Origin: Candidatus Nitrosotalea sp. TS
GTDB taxonomy: Archaea; Thermoproteota; Nitrososphaeria; Nitrososphaerales; Nitrosopumilaceae
NCBI RefSeq assembly: GCF_011319465.1
Contig: NZ_RCMB01000002.1
Location: 1-64,000 of the forward strand
Length of the DNA stretch: 64,000 bases
Direction: 5' to 3'
The first letter of the stretch is position 1. Every line of letters begins with the position of its first letter. The notes under the pieces were generated by a model, which was given only the letters and a program-made list of their open reading frames with translations, did no database searches and was not told the DNA's origin. Both the position numbers and the translations under genes were made by a program. Positions 37,210 to 46,931 of the stretch are shown in pieces.

Positions 37210-38114
37210 CTACTGAACAATCTTCATGATATAGTCTGCGATAAAACTTACAACAAGTAAAATGCCGGTGATTCTGCTATATGATACAAAATTTTTCATT
37301 ACCGGAACGAGTTCTTCTATCTTGTCAAATTTTTGTTTTAGGGACCTGCCGGATTTTATTGCAATTGGTATGGTGGCAAGTGTGATAAGAGATACAATTG
37401 GAAAAAAATGCAATGCAACTGCAGTTATGATTACCCCATATGATATGACAGGAAAAATCCATACACTTGAAGCAGCCTTTGCTTTACCAAACAGTATGAC
37501 AAGAGTTTTTCTTCCATGAGACTTGTCTGCATCATGATCTGGAAATGAATTTACAAAAAGAACAGTTGATGACAAAACTCCAGACACTATTCCAGCAAGT
37601 ACAGGTTCGGCAGTTATGTGAGAGGCTTGCACAAAGTATGTTCCAAGAACTATCATTGCGCCTTTGATGGCAACAAAGACTTCGCCAAGACCTGAATCCA
37701 CTATTCTTGTAGAATAAAAATAGATGGAGATAATGGCAAATCCCAAAATTATTGCAATTGTTATGCCTCGCTCAAATACAAAATATGCTCCAATTAGAGC
37801 ACCGACAACTAGCAGAATAACTCCTGCACGATAGACATCAGATGGATTGAGCAATCCCTCTGGTAAAACTCCTGTACCGCCACTGAATTTGGTCCTCTTG
37901 GTCTCCGTGTCTATGTTTCTTTTATAATCCCAATAATCATTGAGTAAATCTACACTTGCATGTAGTGCTATAACACCTGCCAATGTTAACACGGCAAATT
38001 CTAGATTGATAGCTTGTATTTTGCCACCAATTTATGGCAAGACCGAGAAAAACTGCAGATTATTGATGCAAGTAGAAACTTGATTCGAACTATGCGCAGC
38101 CAAGATGACAACAT
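37210..38114 (-). CDS. UbiA-family prenyltransferase, MenA-like (frame broken twice)
   Basis: This membrane enzyme joins a polyprenyl chain to an aromatic or other acceptor. The two aspartate motifs are NDYWDYKRNID and NSFPDHDADKSHGRK, and eight or nine hydrophobic segments are visible. The last 260 codons are in one frame. The start, SSWLRIVRIKFLLASIIC from ATG 38114 and then FLGLAINWWQ, is in others, with extra bases near 38056 and 38020. The corrected protein has about 300 residues. The second motif with DHDAD suits quinone-type (MenA) members, and menaquinones occur in ammonia-oxidising archaea; specificity is not proved. Confidence 0.8.
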
Positions 38115-38178
38115 TGTGTAACGTTTGGATATGCTCTATTTCGGTATATTGTCTATGATATGAAAGATGAGATGGCGA

Positions 38179-38589
38179 TTACCGTAATTTTTCCAAGTCG
38201 ACGTTTTCTACTGGCTTTCTACCGTTGAATCCTTCGTCTTTTCCATGCCAAAACTTGATCTCAGTTTCGCCTTCTTTCCAACAAAGCCATATCTCTTCAT
38301 TGAATCGAAGTGATGGAAAATCAAGCAATCCCTCATCTATGCTTTTTATCATTACGCCAGAGCTCTCAATATCTTCTATTGATTTGTAGAAATTCGATAT
38401 TGCGGTATTGAGTTCCTGCTTTTTGAGGGAGTAATCTTTGAAGCTAGACATGTATTTGGGATTTGTTTCAATCTCGGTTTGAATTTTTATGACCTCGTTT
38501 TTCAAATTTACCAGATCTTTGAACTTTTTGATCACAGAAGGAAGCATCGCATTTGCCTCTTTTAGAGTAAAATGAGAAAACATTATCAA
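38179..38589 (-). CDS. DUF2203-family protein
   Basis: The protein has the DUF2203 pattern: HFTLKEANAMLPSVIKKF at the start, a long helical middle, and GVMIKSIDEGLLDFPSLRFN then IWLCWKEGETEIKFWHGKDE with GFNGRKPV. The length of 134-136 residues fits the family. The function of DUF2203 is not known to me. The start is ATG 38589 or 38583 (MFSHFTL). It is followed on the same strand by nothing until ubiA, and it lies after the agmatinase gene. Confidence 0.75.
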   Translation of the reverse strand: MIMFSHFTLKEANAMLPSVIKKFKDLVNLKNEVIKIQTEIETNPKYMSSFKDYSLKKQELNTAISNFYKSIEDIESSGVMIKSIDEGLLDFPSLRFNEEIWLCWKEGETEIKFWHGKDEGFNGRKPVENVDLEKLR

Positions 38590-38622
38590 ACTAGCACGAT
38601 GGCCCAGTTAAAAGTATTAAGT

Positions 38623-39474
38623 CTAATTGATGGCAGATATTACTTCGGCAATCATTCTTGATGCCAAGTGCGATGTTCTGTCTTTGATGTCATATCCTGG
38701 ACAGACTTCCATGATATCAAGTCCGACAATTCCTCTCTTTACTATGGATTTGAGCAGATACACAACCTCTAGATTTCCAAGTCCTAATGGAACGGGAACT
38801 GAGACTCCTGGTGCATAAGCAGGATCAATTGCGTCCATATCTACTGAAATGTACGTATTCTTTCCAATCTTACCAAGTATGGTTTTTTCAATTTCTGTAA
38901 TGCCGTTTTTGAGAACATCCCAGGGGGTTATCACAGATAGATCATGCTTTTTGATGTTGTCTATCTCTTCTTGTTCTGGCGTTCTTATTCCTATCTGGAT
39001 GCTTGATTTTGTATCTATGTCAGGCAAGACGTCATGCAAGACTGAGCCGTAGTATCCGCTGGAAGAGCTAATGAAATCGGGATGGGCGTCAAAATAGACA
39101 AGAGATATTGAGCCATATCTTTTGGATAATGACTTGATAATATCTGTAGAAATGGAATGATCTCCGCCTATGGTTATGGGGATTTTTGATTTTGAAGATA
39201 TCTTGCCTATCGCATCGCTCACTTCAGTTCTTAGTATGTTTCCATAATCATACACTTTCGTGTTTATGCCGCCAAGCGGAAAGCCTGTAGAAATATCACT
39301 GCCTCTCTTGTAGGTATCTCTTATGTTGGAAATTTCTCTTATCTTGTGAGGAGCTTCCGAAGTTCCTTTGCGCAGTGAATGTGATTTTGATTCGTCAGGC
39401 ACTCCTAAAATTACAACATTTGATTCGTCATAGTTTTCAGTATTTGCCCAGCATATTCTCATTCTTATACTCAC
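38623..39474 (-). CDS. speB: Agmatinase/arginase-family ureohydrolase
   Basis: The 283-residue enzyme has the binuclear manganese motifs of ureohydrolases: ITIGGDHSIS, VYFDAHPDF and YISVDMDAIDPAYAPGVSVP, followed by GLDIMEVCPGYD. Members split agmatine, arginine or related guanidines to release urea; agmatinase fits archaeal polyamine synthesis. The last motif retains the aspartates but the substrate loops cannot be judged by eye. Urea release would be of interest in an ammonia oxidiser. Start near 39474 (the next in-frame Met is four codons on). Confidence 0.83.
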   Translation of the reverse strand: MSIRMRICWANTENYDESNVVILGVPDESKSHSLRKGTSEAPHKIREISNIRDTYKRGSDISTGFPLGGINTKVYDYGNILRTEVSDAIGKISSKSKIPITIGGDHSISTDIIKSLSKRYGSISLVYFDAHPDFISSSSGYYGSVLHDVLPDIDTKSSIQIGIRTPEQEEIDNIKKHDLSVITPWDVLKNGITEIEKTILGKIGKNTYISVDMDAIDPAYAPGVSVPVPLGLGNLEVVYLLKSIVKRGIVGLDIMEVCPGYDIKDRTSHLASRMIAEVISAIN

Positions 39475-39526
39475 ATTTTGTAATTATAAAAAACTGACTA
39501 GGCATACAAATGATGGTACCACATAG

Positions 39527-40546
39527 TTAGACTTGATACGATATGTCTCCAACCAGTAATCTCTGCGTCTTCCCTTTGCTTGAAATTAATAATGCTCCGT
39601 CATCATCTATTCCTATAACCATTCCTTTTATCTCTCCGCTAGGAGATGATGATATCTTGACTTTTCTCCCTATGGTTGAGGATCTTTTTTCCCACTCGTT
39701 TTTGATTCCGTCGAGATTGCCTGCAACTAGTTTGCTGTAGAGTTGTTCTAGTTCATGCAGAAATGATTGAAGCAGCAAGATGGGATCTGCCTTTTCTTTT
39801 TTCTTGACAAGCGTTGTTATGCCATAAAAATTTCCAGAGTTCTTGACAATTTTAGATATCGTACTGGGCTGAATCTTGAAATTTATTCCGACGCCAATGA
39901 CCAAATAGTCTATTTGATTTGATTCAATGGACGCATCAACTAGTATTCCGGCGACTTTTTTATTGTTAAGAGTAAGATCATTTGGCCACTTTAACTTGGG
40001 CCTCAATTTCAACACTTTTTCTATGGCGATTGCAAGAGCAAGTGAGGTCAGCATGGGAAATAACGAAGCCTGAGAGATCTCAAAATTTGGCTTGAGAAGA
40101 ACTGATAACCATATCCCGCCTCTTGGAGAAAACCATTTTCTATTTCGTCTTCCTCTACCATGAGTTTGTTGTTCAGATATTACGATGGAGCCATTCTCAT
40201 GTGGCTTTGAAGCTAGTTTTAATGCAAAATTCTGTGTTGAATCGATTGTGTTAAAATAATATATTTTTCTTCCAATAGTTTCCGTTTGCAGTCCGTCTGA
40301 AATCTCCCATGGTAACATTAGATTTGTTTTGGCAACCAGTCTGTATCCTGATTTCTGCCTTGATGTTATTTTATAGCCAAGAAACTGGAGTTTTTTTATA
40401 TTCTTCCAGACAGCAGCCCTACTAAGTCCTAGTGACCTGCTAAGTTCTTCTCCTGACAGAAACTCTGATTGATGAGATTTTAGCAGTCTGACTATCTTGT
40501 CCAGAGTGTCATCAAATGACGTGTACACATATTGTTTATTTGACAA
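39527..40546 (-). CDS. birA: Biotin--protein ligase with N-terminal HTH (BirA)
   Basis: BirA attaches biotin to the carboxyl carrier protein of acetyl/propionyl-CoA carboxylase, a key enzyme for 3HP/4HB carbon fixation. The N-terminal HTH (SLGLSRAAVWKNIKKLQFLG, residues about 30-55) is followed by the ligase core: ISEQQTHGRGRRNRKWFSP, KWPNDLTLNNKKVAGILVD and GVGINFKI. The C-terminal SH3-like cap has GVIGIDDDGALLI-like residues. The HTH suggests it also acts as a biotin-sensing repressor, as in bacteria. Length 339, intact. Confidence 0.88.
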   Translation of the reverse strand: MSNKQYVYTSFDDTLDKIVRLLKSHQSEFLSGEELSRSLGLSRAAVWKNIKKLQFLGYKITSRQKSGYRLVAKTNLMLPWEISDGLQTETIGRKIYYFNTIDSTQNFALKLASKPHENGSIVISEQQTHGRGRRNRKWFSPRGGIWLSVLLKPNFEISQASLFPMLTSLALAIAIEKVLKLRPKLKWPNDLTLNNKKVAGILVDASIESNQIDYLVIGVGINFKIQPSTISKIVKNSGNFYGITTLVKKKEKADPILLLQSFLHELEQLYSKLVAGNLDGIKNEWEKRSSTIGRKVKISSSPSGEIKGMVIGIDDDGALLISSKGKTQRLLVGDISYQV

Positions 40547-40566
40547 ATTAGCATTACTTGGAGTTT

Positions 40567-41238
40567 TTATTCGCTGAGCAACTTTTTGATGTTTTCTTCA
40601 AGAAAGTCGTTTTGGCCAAATGCAACATCTCTTAGTATTCCCTTCTTGTCTATTAGGATGGAAGAAGGTGTACCTCGCAGGGCATACTGTTCAAATGTCT
40701 GTGCAGAATATTCTTTGTTTTTTAGATATTGCTTGACACGTTCGATGATGTCTGCCTTTTGATGTTCGTTGTAAGAGTCAAATCCTGGCACATTTGCTTC
40801 TATGATTTCATTTATTTTCTCTTGGCTAGCCGGACCTTCTTCTTTCTTTAAAAGATCCATGCCGACAGGAAATGGAATCTTGTATGGCAGTTTTTTTCCA
40901 TCTACTAGCTGACCGTACTGTCCTAGTGCCTTGAGCGTTTCACCTACTGTCTCGCCTGTTGTCAAAAGAAGCTCAAGATTCTCAACAGTATTTTTATCAA
41001 AATCCTCAAACGCAGTTGAAATCCCAAGAACCGTAACTCCTTCTTTACGATACTTGTTGTAAATATCAATCACCTGTGGTATTGCATGTAGAAAACATCC
41101 TGGACAATTTACTTGGAACACTTCAACCAAAACAACATTGTCTTTTTCCTTGTCTATGTTGGTGGGCAAACCTTGTACCCATTTTGAAACACCAAGATTT
41201 GGTGCATTTGAACCTATTTTTGCAATCATGAATAACAT
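40567..41238 (-). CDS. Thioredoxin-like (TlpA/AhpC type) protein
   Basis: A thioredoxin fold in 223 residues with the redox motif NCPGC near residue 46, in the phrase VEVFQVNCPGCFLHAIPQV, and the C-terminal GTPSSILIDKKGILRDVAFG with the conserved cis-Pro. A helical insert lies between them (residues about 90-180). No signal peptide, so it acts in the cytoplasm. It may reduce peroxides or pass electrons to other proteins; the substrate cannot be told. It lies 24 bp after birA's start on the same strand and could be co-transcribed. Confidence 0.72.
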   Translation of the reverse strand: MLFMIAKIGSNAPNLGVSKWVQGLPTNIDKEKDNVVLVEVFQVNCPGCFLHAIPQVIDIYNKYRKEGVTVLGISTAFEDFDKNTVENLELLLTTGETVGETLKALGQYGQLVDGKKLPYKIPFPVGMDLLKKEEGPASQEKINEIIEANVPGFDSYNEHQKADIIERVKQYLKNKEYSAQTFEQYALRGTPSSILIDKKGILRDVAFGQNDFLEENIKKLLSE

Positions 41239-41293
41239 CTAGATCTAATTTGGTATCTATTTCTTTGTAAGGTAGGCTGAATGTGCGAAATTC

Positions 41294-41302
41294 TTTTATA
41301 TG
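41294..41302 (+). promoter_or_regulatory. TATA box of the small secreted protein gene
   Basis: TTTTATATG is centred about 25 nt upstream of the ATG at 41323, so that ATG is the likely start rather than the upstream one at 41281, which lies before the promoter. Confidence 0.5.
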
Positions 41303-41322
41303 CGCGGTCTATAGCTAAAACC

Positions 41323-41700
41323 ATGTCGTCCAAGTTACCGGTAGTACTGTTGTTAACAGCAGTTCTGATGGCATCTGTTGCAGTATCAACAATTCCTGCA
41401 TCAAATGCATTGATCCAGAGAGACTACTCCTACCTAAATGATCAACAGATAACAGTGAGATACGGAAACACCAAAGTTTGCGGAGATCACATGTGTGCAC
41501 CTGGGGAATGGGATAAATTGCAAACATCAATTTCAACTGCTCAGCAAGGCAAACAAACTGGAAATGCAACAACCACCAAAACCGCAGCACCTATGACATC
41601 CAGCGCATCAAGTCTTTGCACTGCAGTAAAGGCAGCACTTGCTAATGCAAATACAGATTCTACTATGGCATCTGCAATACTTTCAAAGCTAGGCTGTTAA
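41323..41700 (+). CDS. Small secreted protein with Thr/Ala-rich linker
   Basis: From ATG 41323 there is a signal peptide (LPVVLLLTAVLMASVAVSTI, ending ASNA). The mature protein has LIQRDYSYLNDQQITVRYGN, a Cys pair in VCGDHMCAPGEW, a Thr/Ala/Ser-rich stretch, and a C-terminal Cys pair in SSLCTAV and SKLGC. The length is 125 residues. The two Cys pairs may form disulfides outside the cell. I do not recognise the family. The Cys-x3-4-His-x-Cys pattern could also bind metal. Confidence 0.62.
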   Translation: MSSKLPVVLLLTAVLMASVAVSTIPASNALIQRDYSYLNDQQITVRYGNTKVCGDHMCAPGEWDKLQTSISTAQQGKQTGNATTTKTAAPMTSSASSLCTAVKAALANANTDSTMASAILSKLGC

Positions 41701-41751
41701 AGTCCAGTATTTCAAATCTCTTTTTTTAAAACCTACTCCTGTAATTGAAAT

Positions 41752-42371
41752 TCAAAAGTTTACGTCAAAACCGCCCATGTCGCCCTGTCCTCCATCATGG
41801 CCAAAATCAGTGCTACCGTAGTCGCCATGACCAATGTCATGTCCGCTATCATCATGCCCGTTATCGTCGTGACCTGTATCTGTCGTACCTGTATCATACA
41901 TGTACTGATCTGGCATAAAACTTGTCATGGCAAGTCCCATGAACGACATCATTGAGGAAAACATCATCATGTCCATGATTCCCATAAACATCATGGAGGG
42001 CAGGACTGAACGATTATTATCTATATGTTGTTGCAACTTTTCTTTATCTCCATTCTTCCAAAGAGTTACCATGTGATCCCAGTTTTGCTGCATTTCAAAT
42101 CTCCTTTCTTTCAATTCTTTTGTTCCCTTGTCTGTAAGTGTAATCTCTTTTTTTGGACCAAAGAATCCTTTCTTTTCTATGCTTGCATGATTAACCCATT
42201 GCTTTCAAGACGCTCAAGAAGAACATTCAACTCACTGCCTCCAATTCGTGCCTTTTTTCCTATCTTGTCTGGTTTTTTAGCGCCTTGACTTATGGCACTT
42301 AGAACTATGACATCAGTTGGTTCTTCTTCCATGAAATAAAGAACTGTATCTGTGTCTATAAATTGTTTCAC
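41752..42371 (-). CDS. Winged-helix protein with Met-rich helix and His/Asp/Gly tail (frame broken once)
   Basis: The protein has three parts. Residues 1 to about 85 form a winged helix: LNVLLERLESNGLIMQAIEK and EITLTDKGTKELKERR. Next comes a Met-rich hydrophobic stretch, MMFMGIMDMMMFSSMMSF then MGLAMTSFM. The last 40 residues are built of HDDNGHDDSGHDIGHGDYG-type units. One missing A near 42183 breaks the frame; corrected length is about 206 residues. The Met-rich segment and His/Asp tail suggest copper or nickel binding, so it may be a metal-sensing, perhaps membrane-attached, regulator. It is divergent from the CoA-binding gene. Confidence 0.7.
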
Positions 42372-42407
42372 GACAATCTATTAAGAGGAAGAATAATATC
42401 AAAAATC

Positions 42408-42819
42408 ATGGAAAAAGATATGCATTCTGATGAACAAATAAAGAAAATCTATGAATTAAAAAATATAGCAGTTGTGGGAATGTCAAAGAACCCAGAAAAA
42501 GCAGCGCATTATGTACCGAAAATATCTTGCAGAACAAGGATACAACATAATACCTGTTAATCCTACAACTAGCGAAATTCTGGAGAAGAAATGCTATCCA
42601 AATCTACTTGACATTCCGGTTCAGATAGATATCGTTGATGTTTTTCGACCGTCTGATCAAGTAAGACCTGTAATCGAAGAAGCCATCAAGATGAAACCCA
42701 GGGTGATTTGGCTGCAAGAAGGAATTCATGATCCGGAAGCAGAATCCATGGCAAAAAAAGCAGGAATAGATGTTGTTTTTAACCGATGCATGCTTGCAGA
42801 ACACCAGAGATTATTCTAG
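42408..42819 (+). CDS. CoA-binding domain protein (frame broken once)
   Basis: A Rossmann CoA-binding domain in about 137 residues: KNIAVVGMSKNPEKAAHYVP, NIIPVNPTTSEI, VDVFRPSDQVRPVIEEAIKM and VIWLQEGIHDPEAESMAKKA, ending VFNRCMLAEHQRLF. Small stand-alone members of this family (YccU-like) bind CoA, with no clear function. One extra A in the run near 42519 breaks the frame; corrected, it reads VPKYLAEQGYN. The start is ATG 42408; the N-terminal start upstream would run into the promoter region shared with the divergent winged-helix gene. Confidence 0.78.
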
Positions 42820-42821
42820 AC

Positions 42822-43187
42822 ATGGTAGAAGATTTTGCAAAATTTTATGGCGCTCTTTCCGATCTGATAAAATCATTTGAACAAAAAAATGTGCTAATCA
42901 AGATGTCGTCAGATCTGGATTCGAACATTGTCCGGATATATGGCGAGAGATCAGATGCACTAGCGCGAGCAAAAACAGGACTTGAGGAAGTTGCAGAGCT
43001 TGCATATGATACGGCCGAACATCATCCGTACTGGAATTTGTTGTATAATGGCTCACAAATCATAAAAGTAGTTCTGGACAAATGGAACGATGCGTTAACG
43101 GAAGAAGAGCTTGGAGAAATAAAATGGTATGCAGACAAGATAAAAGATTCGCTTGGGAATGTCTCAAGTGATCATCATCATGAATAA
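42822..43187 (+). CDS. Conserved hypothetical helical protein
   Basis: From ATG 42822 the 121-residue protein reads VEDFAKFYGALSDLIKSFEQ and EVAELAYDTAEHHPYWNLLY, ending SSDHHHE. It is all helical with no membrane segments. The start ATG is 2 bp after the stop of the CoA-binding gene, so the two are translationally linked; a longer frame from 42786 overlaps that gene and is unlikely. I do not recognise the family. Confidence 0.58.
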   Translation: MVEDFAKFYGALSDLIKSFEQKNVLIKMSSDLDSNIVRIYGERSDALARAKTGLEEVAELAYDTAEHHPYWNLLYNGSQIIKVVLDKWNDALTEEELGEIKWYADKIKDSLGNVSSDHHHE

Positions 43188-43228
43188 TCTGCAACAGAGA
43201 TAAATAGCAAGGATTGCGAGATGAGTTC

Positions 43229-44446
43229 ATGCCAATAAAAATTGGCCTTATCGGTAAAACAAATACTGGAAAAACTACATTTTTTAACGCTGCCACTCTG
43301 TCAGGTGGGGAGATCTCAACATATCCATTTACAACAAAGAAACCAGAGCGTGGCACGGGAAATGCAATAACTCCATGTGTTCACACAGAATTTAACGTAC
43401 AAGACAGTCCTCAAAATTCAAAATGTGTTGACGGATGGCGATTCATACCAATTGAGCTCATTGATCTTCCTGGTCTCATAAAGGGCGCTTGGGCAGGAAA
43501 GGGTCTGGGCAACCAGTTTCTCTCTGTAGCAACTCAGTCTGATGCACTCTTGCATATAGTGGATGTATCAGGTGGTGTTGATGCTGCTGGGAGAATAACG
43601 GAGATTGGTCAGGGCGATCCAATTGCTGATGTATCCGATATTGAAGAGGAATTGATAATGTGGTATCAAAAACTCTTGGAAGGCAATAGAGACAAGATAT
43701 CAAAACTTGTCAACTCTGAAACAGAGCCGGTTATCGCAATCACTGATGTCTTTCGGGGAATCGGTGTCAAGGAAAGTCATGTAAAGGAGACCTTGAAGGT
43801 GACTGGTCTTGAAGACAAACACTTTGATAACTTTGATATGAATGATAGTAAAAAATTCTCTGCGCACTTACGAAAGATCTCAAAACCTACGCTGATAGTC
43901 GCAAATAAGATTGACCTTCCAGGTGCAGACAAAAACTTTGACAGGCTGCGTGAAAAGCATGTAGATACGATAATCATACCTGCCAGTGCAGACAGCGAGC
44001 TTTCTCTGAGGCGTGCAGAACAAAAGGGCTGGATAAAATACATTCCTGGCTCAGAACAATTTGAAATACTTCACAAGGAAGCGTTAAATAAAAAACAAGT
44101 AGAGGCACTTGAATTCATTACAAAAGGCATACTTGGAGAATACATGAGAACAGGCGTACAGTTTGCAATCAATGTAACAGTCTTCAAGTTGTTGAAGATG
44201 AACTCTGTTTATCCTGTAGCAGATCCTGAGAAGCTATCTGACAAAAAAGGGCATATTCTACCAAATCTTATTCTCATGAAAGACGGTTCTACCATAGAAG
44301 ATTTGGCAAAAGAAATCCACTCCGACCTTACCAAGGGACTGCTCTATGCAAAGGACGTAAGATATGGCGTCAGATTGCCAACCAATTATCAATTACGTGA
44401 TAGGGATATAGTGTCATTGGTGAGCGCACAGACGAAAAAGTCTTAA
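43229..44446 (+). CDS. YchF/Obg-type GTPase (archaeal)
   Basis: A GTP- or ATP-binding protein of 405 residues with G1 GKTNTGKTTFFNAA, G3 IDLPGLIKGAWAGKGLG, G4 VANKIDLPGA and a C-terminal TGS domain near LPNLILMKDGSTIEDLAKEI. It resembles the archaeal YchF/Ola1-like group, which acts at ribosomes. The start is ATG 43229, about 27 nt after a TATA-like gataaata near 43200; the TTG at 43214 is less likely. It converges on cysS, and the last four bases overlap the cysS stop. A different gene from the DRG protein at 14.2 kb. Confidence 0.85.
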   Translation: MPIKIGLIGKTNTGKTTFFNAATLSGGEISTYPFTTKKPERGTGNAITPCVHTEFNVQDSPQNSKCVDGWRFIPIELIDLPGLIKGAWAGKGLGNQFLSVATQSDALLHIVDVSGGVDAAGRITEIGQGDPIADVSDIEEELIMWYQKLLEGNRDKISKLVNSETEPVIAITDVFRGIGVKESHVKETLKVTGLEDKHFDNFDMNDSKKFSAHLRKISKPTLIVANKIDLPGADKNFDRLREKHVDTIIIPASADSELSLRRAEQKGWIKYIPGSEQFEILHKEALNKKQVEALEFITKGILGEYMRTGVQFAINVTVFKLLKMNSVYPVADPEKLSDKKGHILPNLILMKDGSTIEDLAKEIHSDLTKGLLYAKDVRYGVRLPTNYQLRDRDIVSLVSAQTKKS

Positions 44447-45854
44447 CTGCTCTCAGCGCCGATTCTTTCCTGTTTCATCCACAGCGTTTTTTTCTTGTGA
44501 TCAATTAGGGTGATTCCCATGTCTGATATCTCTTTTCTAATGGTATCTGCACCCTGAAAATTTTTTTGACTTCGTAACAGGATTGCGTTGATTTATGAGC
44601 CCGTTTATTTTCATTTTCTCCTCTGGTGATACCTGAGATATCTTTAGGCCTAAAATGTCAAGCATTTGATCAAATACGGGTAAAACCATACTGGAAATAG
44701 AAGAAACCATGCGTTCTGACGATGCAATCTGATTTACTACCTTTACAAGTTTGAAAAATGCGCTAAGATGCAAGCGACGTGTTAAAGTCTGAGCTCAAAG
44801 CTTCTGTGAACTCTTTTTTGGTTTCTTTTATTGTCTCTTCTATGATCTTTACATCGTCTGCAACCGCAGATCCGTCCTCTGACAGGATTAATTCATAATA
44901 GCAATTTTCAACTTGGCGCCACTTTGTTATTGCCTCTCTTAGCAAGTCTTCAGAATAATCGAATTGGCTTGGAATAGTGACCTGAAAGGACAAAAAAGTC
45001 TGATTATGTTAGAGCCCCACTTTTTTAGAACAAAATCTACCGATTTTGTATTTCCAAGAGATTTTGACATTTTCTCTCCATTTATTGTGACCATTCCCAC
45101 ATGCATCCAAATCTTGGCAAAATTCTTGCCTGAGTATGATTCTGATTGCGCAATCTCGTTTTCATGATGGGGAAATATGAGATCTCTTCCTCCGCCATGA
45201 ATCTCAAAATCAGGTCCAAGATATTTTAGACTCATGGCAGAACATTCTATGTGCCATCCGGGCCTGCCAAAACCCCATGGACTGTTCCATCTTGGCTCGT
45301 CATTTGAAAATTTCCATAATGCAAAATCTAACGGATTATTTTTAGTCTCATCTATCTCTACGCGTGCTCCTGATACTTAACTCGTCAATTTTTTTCTTTG
45401 AAAGCTTGCCGTACTCTTGAAATTTTGATACTGAAAAATAGACTCCATTTGTTGACACATATGCAAAGTTTTTCTCAATTAACACTTTGATCAAAGCAAT
45501 CATATCTTCTATGTGCTCAGTAGCCTTTGGATACCTGTCCGCATGAATGACATTGAGGTTGTCAAACTCCTCGAAATAATTTGTAATGTATTTTGAGCTT
45601 ATTTTATCTGCAGATACATTTTCGGCTCGTGCGCGATTTATTATCTTGTCATCAACATCTGTGAAATTTTGAATGAACTCAACTTTGATTCCTTGTGACT
45701 CTAGAAATCTGCGTAGGGTATCAAAAACTATGATTGTTCTGGCATGTCCTATGTGACTGTCATCATACACTGTAACACCGCAGAGGTAGATTCTCACCTT
45801 ACTTGACGTGTCTAATTCCTTTTCTGCCACTGATAACGTATCAAAAATTTTCAA
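44443..45854 (-). CDS. cysS: Cysteine--tRNA ligase (frame broken about five times)
   Basis: The class I synthetase is spread over several frames but every landmark is there in order: [18 protein letters not shown] (HIGH and zinc Cys), [41 protein letters not shown] and KMSKSLGNT. The helical anticodon-binding part ([45 protein letters not shown]) follows, with an end at [20 protein letters not shown]. Breaks lie near 45366, 44990, 44972, 44770 and 44585. Corrected length is about 470 residues. The gene is essential and all motifs survive, so sequence error is the best explanation. It is the most broken gene in the window. Confidence 0.88.
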
Positions 45855-45868
45855 ACTTTATCATCTTA

Positions 45869-46657
45869 TCAAAGAACGCATGCTTTGGGTGTTATTCTTT
45901 TGTGCTCGCTTCTTTTGTGCATCTGGTAAATTTTATCCACATTTGAAATGGGTATTTCTGTGATCTTGGAGGTATCTTCAATTGATAGATTCTTGTCCAC
46001 TATGCAATACAGAATGGAATCGATTTCTTCGTATGTCAAACCAATCTCTGCTTCTGCGGTATGCCCTTCCCACAATCGGGGGCCGCTTGGCTTTGATACT
46101 ATGCTCGATGGAACGCCAAGAAATTTTGCAAATTCTCTAATCTGTGTTTTGTATAGAGAAGATATTGGTAGTAGGTCTGCAGCGCCATCACCATATTTTG
46201 TAAAATATCCTATCAAAAACTCACTTCTATCGCCTGATCCAAGAACAAGATAATTTCTGGCATTTGCGTAATAATACAAAATGTTTGATCTGATCCTTGC
46301 ACCAAGGTTGCCAAATGCTAGTGGACTTGGTTCAATGTACTTTGAGTATTCTTTGTGAATGAATCCGATATCAATTAACTTGTATTCTAAATGTGAACTA
46401 TCGACAATTTTGATTGCATCTTCAGTGTCTGTCACGGGTGTAATTTTAGAGTCTGGCATTATTAGCGCAAGTGATTTTTCTCTGACAAATTTTGCACAAA
46501 GCATGGCAATGACTGCAGAATCTATTCCGCCGCTTAGGCCAAATATCACGCCTTGTGATTTCTCTCTCTGACCTCCTCTACAAGAAATGAGCCAATTTTT
46601 TCTTGTCATGGTATTGAAATCATTTCTTGTAATCTCATCTAGAATCTTTAGATTCAA
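45869..46657 (-). CDS. nadE: NAD synthetase (ammonia-dependent type)
   Basis: NadE amidates deamido-NAD to NAD. The PP-loop is GVIFGLSGGIDSAVIAMLCA near residue 40, followed by GNLGARIRSNILYYYAN, VLGSGDRSEFLIGYFTKYGD and ITPKACVL at the end. At 262 residues it lacks the glutaminase domain, so it uses free ammonia, which is plentiful for an ammonia oxidiser. Start ATG 46657. It is intact and 14 bp upstream of cysS on the same strand. Confidence 0.88.
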   Translation of the reverse strand: MNLKILDEITRNDFNTMTRKNWLISCRGGQREKSQGVIFGLSGGIDSAVIAMLCAKFVREKSLALIMPDSKITPVTDTEDAIKIVDSSHLEYKLIDIGFIHKEYSKYIEPSPLAFGNLGARIRSNILYYYANARNYLVLGSGDRSEFLIGYFTKYGDGAADLLPISSLYKTQIREFAKFLGVPSSIVSKPSGPRLWEGHTAEAEIGLTYEEIDSILYCIVDKNLSIEDTSKITEIPISNVDKIYQMHKRSEHKRITPKACVL

Positions 46658-46712
46658 CGTTTGTTAAAAATATTCTAAAGAATTAAACTTTTTCAAACAT
46701 TTTTTACACTAT

Positions 46713-46931
46713 CTATTTTTCACTGTGATTTTTTGGATTGACACATTTTTGAACTCGTCCTATCTTGCCATTATCTAATTCAACTTTAATCCCATGAGGG
46801 TGTGAGTTACTCGAAGTGAGAATTCTTCTGACCATTCCTTCAGTCAAGACACCTGTCTGTTGGTCTTGTTTTTGTACTATCAGTACACTTGTTCCAATTT
46901 TTATTTTGTCTCTTGAAGGTGATTCATTCAA
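46713..46931 (-). CDS. YwbE-family protein
   Basis: A 72-residue protein with the YwbE (DUF2196) signature: VLIVQKQDQQTGVLTEGMVR, RILTSSNSHPHGIKVELDNG and IGRVQKCV. The HPHGIKV phrase and the DQxTGxLTEG phrase are diagnostic. The function of this family is not known to me; the fold is a small beta-barrel. Start ATG 46931. It is about 55 bp upstream of nadE on the same strand. Confidence 0.8.
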   Translation of the reverse strand: MNESPSRDKIKIGTSVLIVQKQDQQTGVLTEGMVRRILTSSNSHPHGIKVELDNGKIGRVQKCVNPKNHSEK

